This document shows, one piece after another, positions 47,828 through 59,018 of a DNA stretch of 64,000 bases. The notes under the pieces are model-generated. The model was given only the letters and a program-made list of their open reading frames with translations. It was not told where the DNA came from and made no database searches. The stretch is taken from NCBI RefSeq assembly GCF_004337985.1, contig NW_021940922.1, positions 461,509 through 525,508 on the forward strand. The letters run 5' to 3'. Positions within the stretch are counted from its first letter, which is position 1; the number at the start of each line of letters is the position of its first letter. Source of the DNA: Pyricularia pennisetigena. Taxonomy: Eukaryota > Ascomycota > Sordariomycetes > Magnaporthales > Pyriculariaceae. A program made the translations under genes and the position numbers.

Positions 47828-48681
47828 TGCATAGGGATGGGAAGAAACAGCAACAATGATGCAGCTTTGGTCAGCGAAGGAAAAAAAAAAAAAAAAAAGC
47901 TTTGATGCTGCACCAAGTAAGCAATGCAGAAGTGGCAGAAGTATGTTTTCTTAGTCTGGGGTGAAATAAAACAACTGTCAAGTTGTCACACGACTATGCG
48001 GCGAACCATGACAGAAGCATGAAGCAACGGGATTAAAAAGACGTGCTTTTGAAAACAGGAGAACAGAAAGAAGTAGAAACGAAAAAGAAAAGAAATGAAA
48101 AAAAAAAGCATCATTGCACTGACTGCAGCCGCTACACCTAGGGCTGGCATCACACCCGCAAGGACGAGACCGTTTTTAGTCCGAACTTTCCTGACTCTCT
48201 CAACATGCAGCAACGCACCGAAACAAGCTCTCTCTTTCTCTTTTTTCCCCCGCTTTTTCCTTAGCTCTTAAACTCCCCCCCGCGTTTGTCTACCAGATCT
48301 CGCCCGTTCAAAGCCAGGGGTTCCCCGCGAAGTGAACATCAAAAGGATGCACACAGTGTTACAGGCAGTGCTGATGTCCATGTTTGTTTGATCACAGCCA
48401 TATGTCAAATGCGCTGCTTACCTTGGGAGCCTTTGATCCGGATTTTTCATGGCCTCATCTCGACGGTGGACGGCTCTGGTTTCAAGCCAACACCGAGAAG
48501 CACCTCAAAATCTAGCCCCAACAGAAACCACAGACTTGGGAGTAAAATCGCATATCGGACTGCAAGAAAAAGAAGAGTCACCAGATCCTCCAGTAAAGAG
48601 GACAATGACCACCTTTTGCCAATAAAAAAAAAAAAAAAAAGGCCACCCCCCTATATCGACATCATCTTCTTCCCCCCCATC
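47828..48681. other. Intergenic region
   Basis: Promoter of the Zn2Cys6 gene on the left and 3' flank of the hydrolase gene on the right; A runs at about 47880 and 48625. No gene seen. Confidence 0.6.
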
Positions 48682-50153
48682 TCAGCCCAAAGCAGCATAT
48701 GACGCAGCCTGGACCCCGAACCACAGCCCCATGACTTTGGGGTCGACAAACGGCAGGATCTGCGTCGCCACGAGGCCTGCGATCCCCTTTTCGCGGTTCA
48801 GCCACCACCACAGGTTCGGTAGCCCCGCCCAGCAGACGGTGCCGGCGTCTGCTCCGCGCGGCTGCAGGAACGTCAGCCCCCAGCCCTGCGGCGCCCCGCC
48901 CTCGACCGGGTACACCTCCGCGATCGGGTTCGTCAGGTCCGGCTTGGCGGCCGCCATTCCCTGCCGACCGAAATCGGGCCACTGGGGGATTTGGTTCCTG
49001 AACATCTCGGCTATGGTCTCGGGGCGGAGGATTCGTGCGCCCGTGGTCGGGCTCTGGCCGTCGTTTAGGATGGCGGCGAGGACCTCTGTTGAGCGCGAGG
49101 GGGGTTTTTTTTTTTTTGTGTTAGTGTTGCTTTTATCAATTATTATCTCTCGAGTAAGGCTCTCGTCGTGAAATTTTGTCCAGTTGTAGGAATGGGCGAG
49201 AAACGTACTGCAGTACTCTTGCGCTGTGGCAAACATGCCGGCGCCTCCGCTGTTGTGCAGCTTTGCAACTTCGATTTTGTTGTCCACGTCAATGACCAGC
49301 GGTGCACGCAGCGGGTGGTCACGCGGCCTCAGCTTGCCGTCCCCCTCGCGATGGTGCATGTAGGCCAATCTCGACCGCATGTCCTCCCCGGGCACCATGG
49401 ACATGTCCTTGATGCCCAGTGGCTGAAAGACGTTCTGCTGCAGGAACTCGTTCAATTTCAGACCGGTGACACGTTCAAGGGCAATCCCAGCCCAATCGAT
49501 GCCAACCTGTGGGGGAGGGTTTTGTGTTTTGCTCGTGTCAGTGCAAACCTCAGTTCAAACCCCGTAGCAGCTAGGGCCGAGGTGCCAAACCAATGACAAG
49601 ACCAGTTCGCCCAACTTACACCATACTCCCACCCCTCCCCGGGCTGGAACAGCAACGGCGTGGTGACGTCCTCCACCCTGCCGGAAAACTCATCCACGCC
49701 CGTCGGCAGCGACCAGTCCCGCAGCCGCTCGTTGAAGAACGTATAGCCGAACCCGGCCGTGTGGCTCAGGAGCATCCTCAACGAGATCTTGCTGGTCTTG
49801 TCGACCAGGACCCCGTTCTCGCCCAGCACCTTGAGGCGCGCCAGCTCGGGACACAGCTCCTCGATCTGGTCGCCGTCGTCGAGGCGCAAGACGCCACGCT
49901 CGACGAGCTGCATGCACGCGACGCCGGCCAGCAGCTTGGTGCACGACGCGATCCAGAAGACCGTGTCGAGCGTCATGGGCTCCCTCCTGCCGTCGCCCGA
50001 CAGGCCCCTGACGCCTGCGGCGTGCGCAAGGAGCTCCTCGCCGGCCCGGTCGACTATCACCACGGCGGCGCCGGGGATGTCGGTTGTAGGGTCGGCACAG
50101 GCCGCATCGACCATGGACTTGAGCGAGGAGACTGCTTCGGCGCTGAAGGGCAT
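48682..50153 (-). CDS. Beta-lactamase-fold serine hydrolase (esterase/transesterase type)
   Basis: Class C beta-lactamase-related hydrolase, about 411 residues, no signal peptide seen. Exons 49620-50153, 49209-49506 and 48682-49085; introns are GT-AG and frame is kept (WEYG to VGIDWAG; QEYC to KVLAAILND). The Ser-x-x-Lys catalytic tetrad is SCTK in DTVFWIASCTKLLAG. A conserved MLLSHTAGFGY and the tyrosine loop QPGEGWEYG follow. The C-terminal part has GWGLTFLQ and a Trp-rich loop (WAGLPNLWWW). Fungal members act as esterases or as acyltransferases in secondary metabolism (LovD type); the sequence alone does not choose. It is transcribed in the same direction as the Zn2Cys6 regulator and lies just upstream of it. 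Intron 2 carries a homopolymer. Confidence 0.9.
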
Positions 50154-51280
50154 TGCTTCTGAGGAAGCGGGTCGATGTCGGATGAGGAATATATAAAGTG
50201 TTTTTTTTTCTTCTTTTTTTTGGGTGTTAATCTACTCAACCCGAGCGGTGCGAGATGAAATTGCTTTTTTCCTTTTGGTGTGGCGTAGCTTTGGGGTCTT
50301 TTCCGCTGTCGAGATTGGATGAATACTCAACTTTCTTTTTTTCCCCATTTTAACCCCTTGAACTTTTGTACCCTCGTCCAAGTTTGATGCAGTCGAAAAA
50401 GTATATATCATTACCCCTCTTTCTCGATCGAATAGTTTGCGCTAGCCAGCCAGCTGCCAACATTGCGCGGGGGGAGGTGATCCGCACAGTGATGTAACAT
50501 CCACACGGCAGCGGATTCCGAGTGTCCGGACAATGAATGCAACCAAGATTTCCACAAAGTACCATGTGTCCCAAGAAATGCTTTCCCCAAATACTGAAAA
50601 AAAGGCTTTTGTACTTGAAAACATAATACAAGTACCGAAAAGAGTCATGGGGTTGCGGGTTTCCAGCCGCAATTACTAATGCATTATGAGCTTGGCTATG
50701 TGGTTACTTTATACTCAAACACTAATCATTTACTGGCAAACAATGGTTCCCATGCTATAATATACATCCTAAGCGGCTTGGCATGGCACCACCGATCTGG
50801 AGGCGTGGAGCAAGATGAGCATATTGCGGTATAAGGGAGCAGTAGCAAAGGTTCATGACATGGAAGCCTACTCCACACCCATGCATCCTTACGATATCAA
50901 GACATGCATTTTGCATACTTCTCCGTGACAGCTAACATACTCTCGACGGCCACTGATCAAGCAGAATAAGTTAATCTATTTTCCTGCTGGCGGATAGTGC
51001 GGAAACCACACCGCAGGATTTCTTGGCCATTTTGTTGCGGATCTTGATACTCGGAAGTATGGAAGATGCTGGGAGGGTAGATGAGGGGATAAATATCCGA
51101 ATGTGATATAACGATACAAGGGCAGCCAAGAATGATTTTTTTTTTTTTAAAAAAAAAAAAAAAGGATGTGAATCAGACGAGACTTGAGCATCTAAAATCA
51201 AGACTCAAACACTAGGAAACTGCTTGTTTCTAACTTTGTTCACATCTCACTCCCATCCATCACTGGCTTCTCTTTCCGTC
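50154..51280. other. Intergenic region before the monooxygenase relic
   Basis: Shared upstream region of divergent genes, AT-rich with a T then A run near 51140-51165. No gene seen. Confidence 0.55.
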
Positions 51281-52497
51281 ATGGAAGACCAGGGAATGGC
51301 AAAGAAGTTCAATACGGATTTGACCGACTACTCCGTCAGGCACTCTGAGAAAACGGTCCGTATGCTGATGATCTCGATATCGACTCCATTGTCGTCGGCG
51401 CCGGGTTTGGTAATTCCGTTATATTTCCGTCTGCTGGATGAACTCAAGACCACACCACTCTATGGACTGGTCACTAATACGGCTGGCTGTTCCTCGATGC
51501 TCTAGCGGGCATCTTCATGCTCAAGACGCTCCGTGACCGAGGCTACAAGGTCGTCGTCTTCGAGGTGGGTAACGACCTAGGCGGCACTTGGCGCTGGAAC
51601 TGCTACCCCGGAGCCGGGGTCGACTTGGAGGTTCCCGAGTACGAGTTCTCGTGGCCAGAGGTCTGGAAGACCTGGAGCTGGAGTAGCAACTACCCAACTT
51701 ACAAGGACCTCCGGGCGTACTTTGACCATGTGGACAAGGTCCTCGGCGTCAAAAAGGACTGCTCGTTCAACACGGTCGTCGTGGGCGGCAAGTTCAACAC
51801 GCAGGAGGGTAAATGAACCATCCGAACCGAGAATGGGAGGATCTCCAAGGCCAAAAACCTCGTTCTCGGCACCGGCTTTGTAAGTGAGACGTCCCTCTCC
51901 TTTTTTTTTCTTTTTTTCTTTTTTTTTTGCCAGACGTCTGAACATCCTCCCCCTTTTATTCCCTCACCTCTAACCCGTACACTCCCCAACCCCGCTCCGA
52001 AGAAAAAAAAAAAACCAAAGGCCGCCCGCCGCTACACCCCCGACTGGCCGGGCATGGACGAGTTACAAGGCGAGCTGCACCACTCGTCCTTCTGGCCCGA
52101 GCAGCCGGTAGCCGTGGAGAGCGAGCGGTGCGCCGTGATCGGCACCGGCGCCTCGGGCGTGCAGATCGTGCAGGCCTGGGGCCCGACGCTGCTCAGCAAC
52201 GGACCGTCGACGGTCGAGGTGCAGGGCCGCTGGATCGCCGACATGATGGACAAGATGTCGAGGGGCGGCATCAGGTACGTGAACCCAAAGCCCGAGGCCG
52301 CAGACGCCTACAAGAAGAAGATCGTCGAGCTCAACGACCGCGCCCTCTTCCCGACCACGCGGTCTACGTACATGGGCGGAAGCATCCCCGGCAAGATCTA
52401 CGAGCCTGTCTGCTGGGCGGGTGGGATCCCGGCGTATAAGCGGGAGATTCGGGAGGCTTTGGATCGGATGGATGGGTTTGAGATGGTCAAGGGCTGA
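51281..52497 (+). pseudogene. Baeyer-Villiger-type FAD monooxygenase relic
   Basis: Decayed flavin monooxygenase of the cyclohexanone-monooxygenase type. The N-terminus (MEDQGMAKKFNTDLTD) is followed by a frame break near 51360; the FAD motif (DSIVVGAGF) is in a different frame and joins by a plausible intron to AGIFMLKTLRDRGYKVVVFE. GNDLGGTWRWNCYPGAG is intact. At about 51814 the frame meets TGA where the family normally has Trp, then continues (TIRTENGRISKAKNLVLGTG). After another intron the NADPH-site motif GTGASGVQIVQAWGP is intact, but the sequence jumps directly to the C-terminal part (RWIADMMDKMSRGGIRY ... YMGGSIPGKIYEPVCWAGG). The long central region expected in this family (roughly 250-300 residues) is missing. 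Three independent lesions make a functional product very unlikely. Confidence 0.85.
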
Positions 52498-52632
52498 GTT
52501 GCGTGCTGGAATCTCCTTGTGACGCTTGGCACTCGATGGATGGTGGGATCGCTGTTGGAATTTGCTTAGTACTATTAAATACGGTCTTTTCGTCTTTTCC
52601 CCTTTGACATAGATTCACGACTTTCATCCATG

Positions 52633-52675
<43 letters not shown>

Positions 52676-53390
52676 TACTGGCTGATACAAACAGGTGTAG
52701 TGTTCAGGTTCAGCTTTCGATTGATCGTGCTGTGGCTGACGTGCGGGGTCTTGGGAGACATTTGCCAAACCATATCAAAACACAGTCAGATTAAGCGATC
52801 TTACATGATAGCGCCCAAGACTGGGGTGTGGTGATAAATACTTCAAATCTCTATCCAGTAAATTACCCCTACGGGCTTGTGGGAATCTTGATCGAATTCC
52901 GTGGGATTCCGAGACCCACGTCGCCAAAATGACCACGGCTCGACTCCCTACTGGGAATACCCGTAAACCACGCTAGGAATGTCAATATACCCTGTTGCGC
53001 CCAGCCGCGGGGTGTGTACAGCGCAGCCGTGCGACGCAGTAGGCTTGTTCCGCCAAGCCACGATTTTTTTTCTTCTCCGGCTCAGCTTCGACTTGATCTT
53101 CAGATCCATCACACTGCGGGGGGAGACAGAATGGAGGGGGGGGAGGGGGGTGAGGCCGAGGCATGCCCGGGGTTGGTGATCTTCCTGCTGCCTGCCGGCA
53201 TGGGTCGCGGCCGATTTCTCAATGATAAGACGCCCTCGCTGGGCAGGTTCAATTGAGCAAGTATATAAACCAGCCGTCGTGGCAGCAAAGTTGTTTGCAA
53301 CCACGTCGTCCTCACCCTAAGCGCAGTCAGTTTAGCCTCGACTAAAAGATTCCCACCCCCTCGCTTCGGATATCAAAAAAAGTCACAACC
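52498..53390. other. Intergenic region with long poly-A
   Basis: 41 consecutive As at 52633-52673 soon after the monooxygenase relic, then the promoter of the GMC gene. No gene seen. Confidence 0.65.
53262..53269 (+). promoter_or_regulatory. TATA-like box of the GMC oxidoreductase gene
   Basis: TATATAAA about 120 bases before the start codon at 53391. Confidence 0.4.
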
Positions 53391-54498
53391 ATGGGCCTCA
53401 GTAATAAATTCACAGATGATATCAAGGAGGTGGATGTTATCATCGTCGGCGGTACGACGACTCCCATGACAAAGAAGCACCCTTCTTTTTTTTTCTTTTT
53501 TTTTTTTTTTTTCTTTCTTCTCCAACTAGACTAGACTAGTACGTACAGTCACAGCTAACAAACATCAATGACAAAACAGGCGGCACTGCTGGCTGCGTCG
53601 TAGCCGGTCGACTAGCCGCCGCCGCCCCGAACCTGCACGTTCTGGTGGTCGAGGGCGGCCGCGACAACTACAAGGACCCGCTCATCATCAACCCTTTCGC
53701 CTTTATCAAGAATCTGGATCCCAACGCCAAGACGGCCCTGTTCTTCCGCGCTGGCAAGTCGGAAGGGCTAGGAGGGCGCGAGCTGGTGGTGCCGACGGGA
53801 GGCGTGCTGGGCGGCGGGTCGAGCATCAACTTTCTGATGTGCGTTTGCGAGCTTTGCAACAATCGGATTTGGGGCGTTGCATGGAAAGAAAAAAAAAAAA
53901 AATTCAGTGTCTGCCGCTGCTGACATTTCGAATCTTGGCCGCAACAACAGGTACACCAGAGGTCATCGGTCCGACTTTGAATCCTGGAACACCCCAGGCT
54001 GGGGCCCCGACGACATATTACCGTTTCTCAAAAAGGCAAGCGAACCGATACTGCAGCCCAAAAAAAAAAAAAAAAAAAAAAAAACCCTTCCTCTAGTCTA
54101 ACCATTTTTTATTTTCCTGCTCTCCAGGCCGAAACATACCACGGCACCGGCCCCGCAGCCGTCCACGGCTCGACGGGCCCCATCCATATCAGCAACGGCA
54201 CGTACCGCAACGAGGCCATGACCAACGACTTCATCCGGGCCGTCAACTCGCTCGGCTTCCCCGAGACGGTGGACCTGCAGGACCTCGAGACCGTCGACGC
54301 CGTGTCGCGCCACCTGCGCTTCGTCAGCCCGGCCGGCGACCGCTCCGACGCTGCCCACGGCTACCTGCACCCGTTGCTGCGCAACGGGGAGCACCCGAAC
54401 CTGCACGTGCTGGTGGAGCACAAGGTGTCGCGCGTGCTTATCGACGACGACGACAGGGCCTGCGGGATCGAGCTGGTCCCGAACCCGCTCTTCCAGCC

Positions 54499-54539
<41 letters not shown>

Positions 54540-54983
54540 CCGAGTCGTACACCGTCAAGAGCCGCCTCAACACCGTCGTGCTCAGCGCCGGCGCGCTCTG
54601 CACGCCCTCCATCCTCGAGCGGTCCGGCATCGGCGCCGCGGCCGTGCTGGAGCGCGCCGGCGTCCCGCTCAAGGTCGACCTGCCGGCCGTCGGCGAGAAC
54701 CTGCAGGACCACCACATGCTGATGGTGCCGTTCCGGTCCGCCTGCGCGCCCGAGACGCTCGGCAACGCCGCCCTGCTGGGGGCGCTCGAGGACGTGCCCG
54801 CCTTGGCCGAGGAGCTGGCCGAGGACGGCAGGCGTGGGTCCAACTTCATCGACGCGGCGACGAAGCTGCGCCCGACGGCCAAGGAGGTCGAGGCGCTGGG
54901 TCCCGAGTTCCAGGAGGCGTGGCGGAGGGACTTTGCCGACAGGCCTGGGAGGTGTCTGGCGCAGATTTCCATGGCCTTGGGGT

Positions 54984-55022
<39 letters not shown>

Positions 55023-55789
55023 CTCTTTTTCCCCGAATCGAATCCTCTTCTCTCCCTTGCGCCACCCTGCAAAAAGTCGGACCCGCTAACTCACTCTCCC
55101 CTTTTTTTTCCCTCTTTCCCCGTCTCCCCAACAACAGATTCCCCGGCCCCAGCGACGAGCCAGACTGCCAAAACATAGCCCTGCCCGGCTTCACCCTGTA
55201 CCCCTACAGCCGGGGCAGCGTGCACATAACGGGCCCGTCGCCGACCGCGGACGAACCTGCCTTCGACTCGGGCATTTTCTCATCCTCTTCTCCCGCCTTC
55301 GACGTCGCCGCCGCGTGCTGGATGTACAAGAAGCTGCGAGACGTCGCCCGCCGCCTCGACAGCTACCGCGGCGAGGTCGCCTACGCCCACCCGCCGTTCG
55401 CCGAGGGTTCCGGCGCCGCCCTGCTGCGGCTGCCCGTGGACGGGCCCTCGCTGGCGGACAAGTATGGCGGGCCCGAAAAGGTCCCAGAGCTTGTGTACTC
55501 CGCCGAGGACGACGCGGCTCTCGAGGCCTACGTCAGGAACGCCGTCCAGACGACGTGGCACAGCCTTGGTACTGTGAGGATGGGTCCGAGGCATGGTGAT
55601 GCGCAGGCTGGACCAAAGGGTGCCGTCGATAGCAGCCTGAACGTTTACGGCGTCAAGGGCCTCAAGGTAATCGACTTGAGCATCGTCCCCGAAAACATTG
55701 GTGGGAACACAAACATGACGGCTCTTGGCATAGGAGAGAAGGGAGCGGATATTCTATTGCGGGAGCTAGGGGTTCTCAAGACGACCTAA
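53391..55789 (+). CDS. GMC-family FAD oxidoreductase
   Basis: Glucose-methanol-choline oxidoreductase, about 636 residues, oxidising an alcohol with FAD. Exons 53391-53451, 53580-53838, 53951-54035, 54128-54981 and 55138-55789; total length is a multiple of three. Intron 3 has a GC donor (AAG then GCAAGC) and a normal CTCCAG acceptor. Motifs: the N-terminal FAD site DVIIVGG joined to GTAGCVVAGRL, GMC signature 1 GGVLGGGSSINFL, signature 2 in SAGALCTPSILERSGIG, GENLQDHHM, the catalytic His in TTWHSLGTVRMG, and C-terminal NTNMTALGIGEKGADILL. No signal peptide, so probably intracellular. A CAG repeat (54500-54538) inserts 13 glutamines in a surface region. Three introns carry 18-36-base A or T runs. 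Substrate unknown; aryl-alcohol, choline and secondary-metabolite oxidases share these motifs. Confidence 0.92.
54500..54538 (+). repeat. (CAG)13 in GMC oxidoreductase coding sequence
   Basis: Thirteen perfect CAG codons in frame, encoding polyglutamine next to natural Gln residues. Expected to vary in length between isolates without breaking frame. Confidence 0.95.
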
Positions 55790-55919
55790 AGAAAGGGAAA
55801 AAAAAAAGGTCAGAACTATAAAGTCTAGAGCTTACACAGTATAGGTAGGTAGGTAATGGGTCTTTTGTCATAATATGTGCCCAAATTTCCGACTGAACTT
55901 CTCAGGCTGCCTAACCCTC

Positions 55920-58349
55920 TTAGGCTTTTCGCAGCCCATCGATCTTAATTCCCAGCCTTTCCAGTTCTGCCGTAGCGAGCCCACCAACTCCTTTGTCCAG
56001 CATCTTCCTGACAGACTGGGCCGAAAGCTCCAGCGGGAGCTTGAGGTCCCGACCGAGGGCGACCCAGTCGTTCCTCCCCGTCGCCGCCATCAGAATAAAA
56101 GTCACAAGCGATGGACCGCGCGACTTGTCCCTCAGCACCTCGAGCTCCCCAAAGACCTTGTCAAAATACAGGGCATTGTCGTCCCAGAGATCGCGCAGCG
56201 CCTGCCACGTCGTCCGGTACACTGTAAAATAGTTGAGCGTGGCCTCGGGTATCTCGGCCTCGAGCGCCATGGCGAGGTGCAGAACCAGAGTCGCGGGCTT
56301 ACACGAGCCGTCGCCATCTTTCGGCTGCTGTCTCTGACCGTCCGTCCCCGACTTGGCCCTGTCCGCGCCTTTGGACAGTATCTGCTCCACCTGCTCGACC
56401 GACAAACCACCGCGAGCGCCGATGCCGCGGAACAAATCCCCCGTGAACCTCGTGATTGGCGCCCCGATCCTCAGACCCCGCGGCGAGCCTTTGCTGCGGA
56501 GATCCGTCTTCTTGGCCCGCCTGTTGCGTGCAAAGTTGGTGAGCGAGCAGCCCATCATGAGGGCGTGGTTGCGAAAGTGCGCCTCGACGTCTCTCGGAGG
56601 ACTGCCCACAAAGAACGAGCTGCGAGGTTGTAAGTGTCTCGCCGCGTCTAGATCTTCCCAGCGCTTGTCGGCGGGCAGCAGACCTTCCGCTTCGAGCGCA
56701 TGCACCAATTGTGCCATGTAAGCTAGCGACCCCCAAGCGCTGGCGTAGGCCACTCCGACAAAATGAAAATCCGCAAGTTGTGAATTGAGCCAAGTGCCAC
56801 AGAAGAGATGGTGGCGTTTGAGAAACACGTTTGGTCTCATGCGGATGCGATGCTTTCTCTTGAACCTCGCCGTCGGGTCGCTTCTCCAGATATGGCACAG
56901 AGCGGCAAGGCGTTGAAGAACAATCTCGTCTTCCGCTAGCCAGCTGTGGATGCGCATTTCTCCACGAAACTCCACCGTAGCATCAATGGTCTGCAAGATC
57001 ATCTGGTCAAGATCCGTCATCTCCTTCTATGGACGATCAAGCTGTCCCTTGAGCATGACGAGACTATCAAGGTACATAGTCGCAGCAAGGCTCAGTGACA
57101 GTGGGACGCTTGGTCGAGTGCAATCCAACATTGCCAAAATTGCCAGGCTGAATTCGTCTCGGCAATGGACCGTTTCCTTCTCGGACAGGACCTGAAATAC
57201 GAGCTTGGTCTCCATCAGTATCTCTGAAAGAGCCGCTTTACCTTGCATGAACTGTGTTTTGGAATCATTTGCTGCTGCCGCCACGAGTTCGTCATACCAG
57301 CCATGGTCTCCATTATAATTATGCATCTTTCCCAGAGCATAAGCGTCAGAGAATGCTGCAACAATCAAATTCGCCGGGATGAAGCAATGATCTGCAAGGT
57401 GGTATGCCTCCCAGTTGAGCACCTCGCCCGGCTCCGGCCTCGGATCACGACCGGCTTCGTCGCATAGAATCTCATACCACTGCTTCTGAATTACATGGAC
57501 GCCACCATGAGCAGCGAATAAATGCTCGACGTCCTCCTCCAAGCTCCGAGCAATCTGGATCGCTACATTCGTCGCGATCGCCACGCTGCCCAGGTGCAAC
57601 TCGCCGCGAGCATACCTCTCCCACAGATTTTTTACTTGCATCCTTAGTGCGATAAAGTCATGCAAAAGAATGGAAAATGCCCAGCATGCGTCTTCAAAAG
57701 TGTCCTGACGCTCCGCCTCGTATACTGGCTGAGCTACTATGTTGCCGTCGGCCGTTTCATCAACGTCCGGGGTGTCGTAAACGGTGAGGGGTGTGAAAGA
57801 ATTAGAGTAGCATAGTTTCTTGCTGCTTAGACTGCGGCAAGGGCCAGTCATGACATGTACGGAGGGCGAAATCAACGGTCGCAGTAACTCGCGCACAGCG
57901 TCGAGGATGTCGGCAAAATGGGAATGACGTGAATCGGCAGCCTCGTCAGTAATGTGACCATTTTTGCTGAGCAGAGTCTGGAAGCCCGACCGCGCATGCA
58001 CGGCACGGTCGATGGCCGTGGCAAACGATGATGGAAAGCTAACGCGCCTCGATTGGCCCGCTATGTACCTGGCCAGAGGCAAAAAGTCGCGAATGGCGAG
58101 GACGAATCGCCTTCGACCCCGTGCAGAAGGAGTACCGGCTTTAAGGGGCTCGTTACGGGTTTGAGACGGCTTGTCAGCCAAAAGATCGTCCTATGTCGTG
58201 TCTTGGGCGCCCGAACTTGGTTGTCTGGAAAGGGCCAACTTCGACGTGTCATACCCCAGATTCCTGGCTGTCGTGGCCAGCCAAGTAGCTACCACATCCG
58301 TATCGTATTTATACTGTCGGTAGATGCTAGTAAGTGAGCTTGGAAGCAT
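55920..58349 (-). pseudogene. DUF6604-domain gene with two in-frame amber codons
   Basis: A continuous 810-codon frame from ATG 58349 to TAA 55920, broken only by TAG at codon 53 (58191-58193) and TAG at codon 441 (57027-57029). The N-terminus (MLPSSLTSIYRQYKYDTDVV then ATWLATTARN) is characteristic of the fungal DUF6604 domain. It continues past the first TAG in the same frame with FVLAIRDFLPLARYIAG and RVSFPSSFATAIDRAVHARSGF, also typical. Past the second TAG the frame is intact for 368 more codons, starting MTDLDQMILQTIDATVEFRGE. No good splice pair removes either stop in frame. Either recent nonsense mutations, sequencing error or, less likely, readthrough. The function of DUF6604 proteins is unknown; they are common, multi-copy, fungus-specific proteins. 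Confidence 0.75.
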
Positions 58350-59018
58350 ATTTGGGGCCTTGTAATGATACTGGGTAGTGAAACAGTAATTGCCGATTAT
58401 AGGGAGAGACAGAGGCAAGCTTCAGCATTGCCGAGACGGAACAATAACGGTGAACCAAGCAGGTCTAAAGATGCTAGCTTCATGTCAGCATCTCGAGGCA
58501 TGACAAGGCAGTGTTTTAACTTACGATGATGGGGCGCGCAAGGTTCTGTTAGGTGATGGTAGTTTTGCTAGCGAAAGCGGGAAGATACGCTGTTCGGATC
58601 TCGTTTTTGTTATTGCAGAAGGACAAAGGTAAAGCAGCGGAGCAGCATTGTTAGTTTTCTTTTAGTTTTTTTTTTTTCCGCAATCGACCTTGTGCGTAAT
58701 ATTTGCAGAATGCCCCTTCCATCTGTCCATGGACGCAATTGGCCTTGAAGCAGTCGCAGCTCCTGCGCTAAGCAAGAGACCACCATCCCCCAAATGCCCC
58801 GGGAAGAAAGATGAAAGGTGAGGCTGACTTCAGCGCTCATTGTTTTGAAAGCGCTAGACACCGCAAAAATACCAATCAATACATTCGAGAAAAAGCAGAG
58901 GACGAAGAAGAGAGCTTGGATGCACGATTCAAAGAACAAAGATTATTGTGAACATAGAAAAAAGCAAATTAATAAAGCGAACGCCGAGCACAGAGCCTTT
59001 GTCCTCCGCCGCTAGCTC
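58350..59018. other. Intergenic region
   Basis: Upstream region of the DUF6604 gene and 3' flank of the GH30 gene; no gene seen. Confidence 0.6.

Noticed and set aside
52633..52673. 41-base poly-A as the tail of a retroposed element
   Set aside because: No upstream element, target-site duplication or reverse-transcriptase sequence; similar runs occur throughout the window, including introns.
54098..55072. 324-codon antisense frame over the GMC oxidoreductase
   Set aside because: Overlaps conserved GMC motifs on the plus strand and translates poly-T/poly-A introns as lysine and leucine runs.
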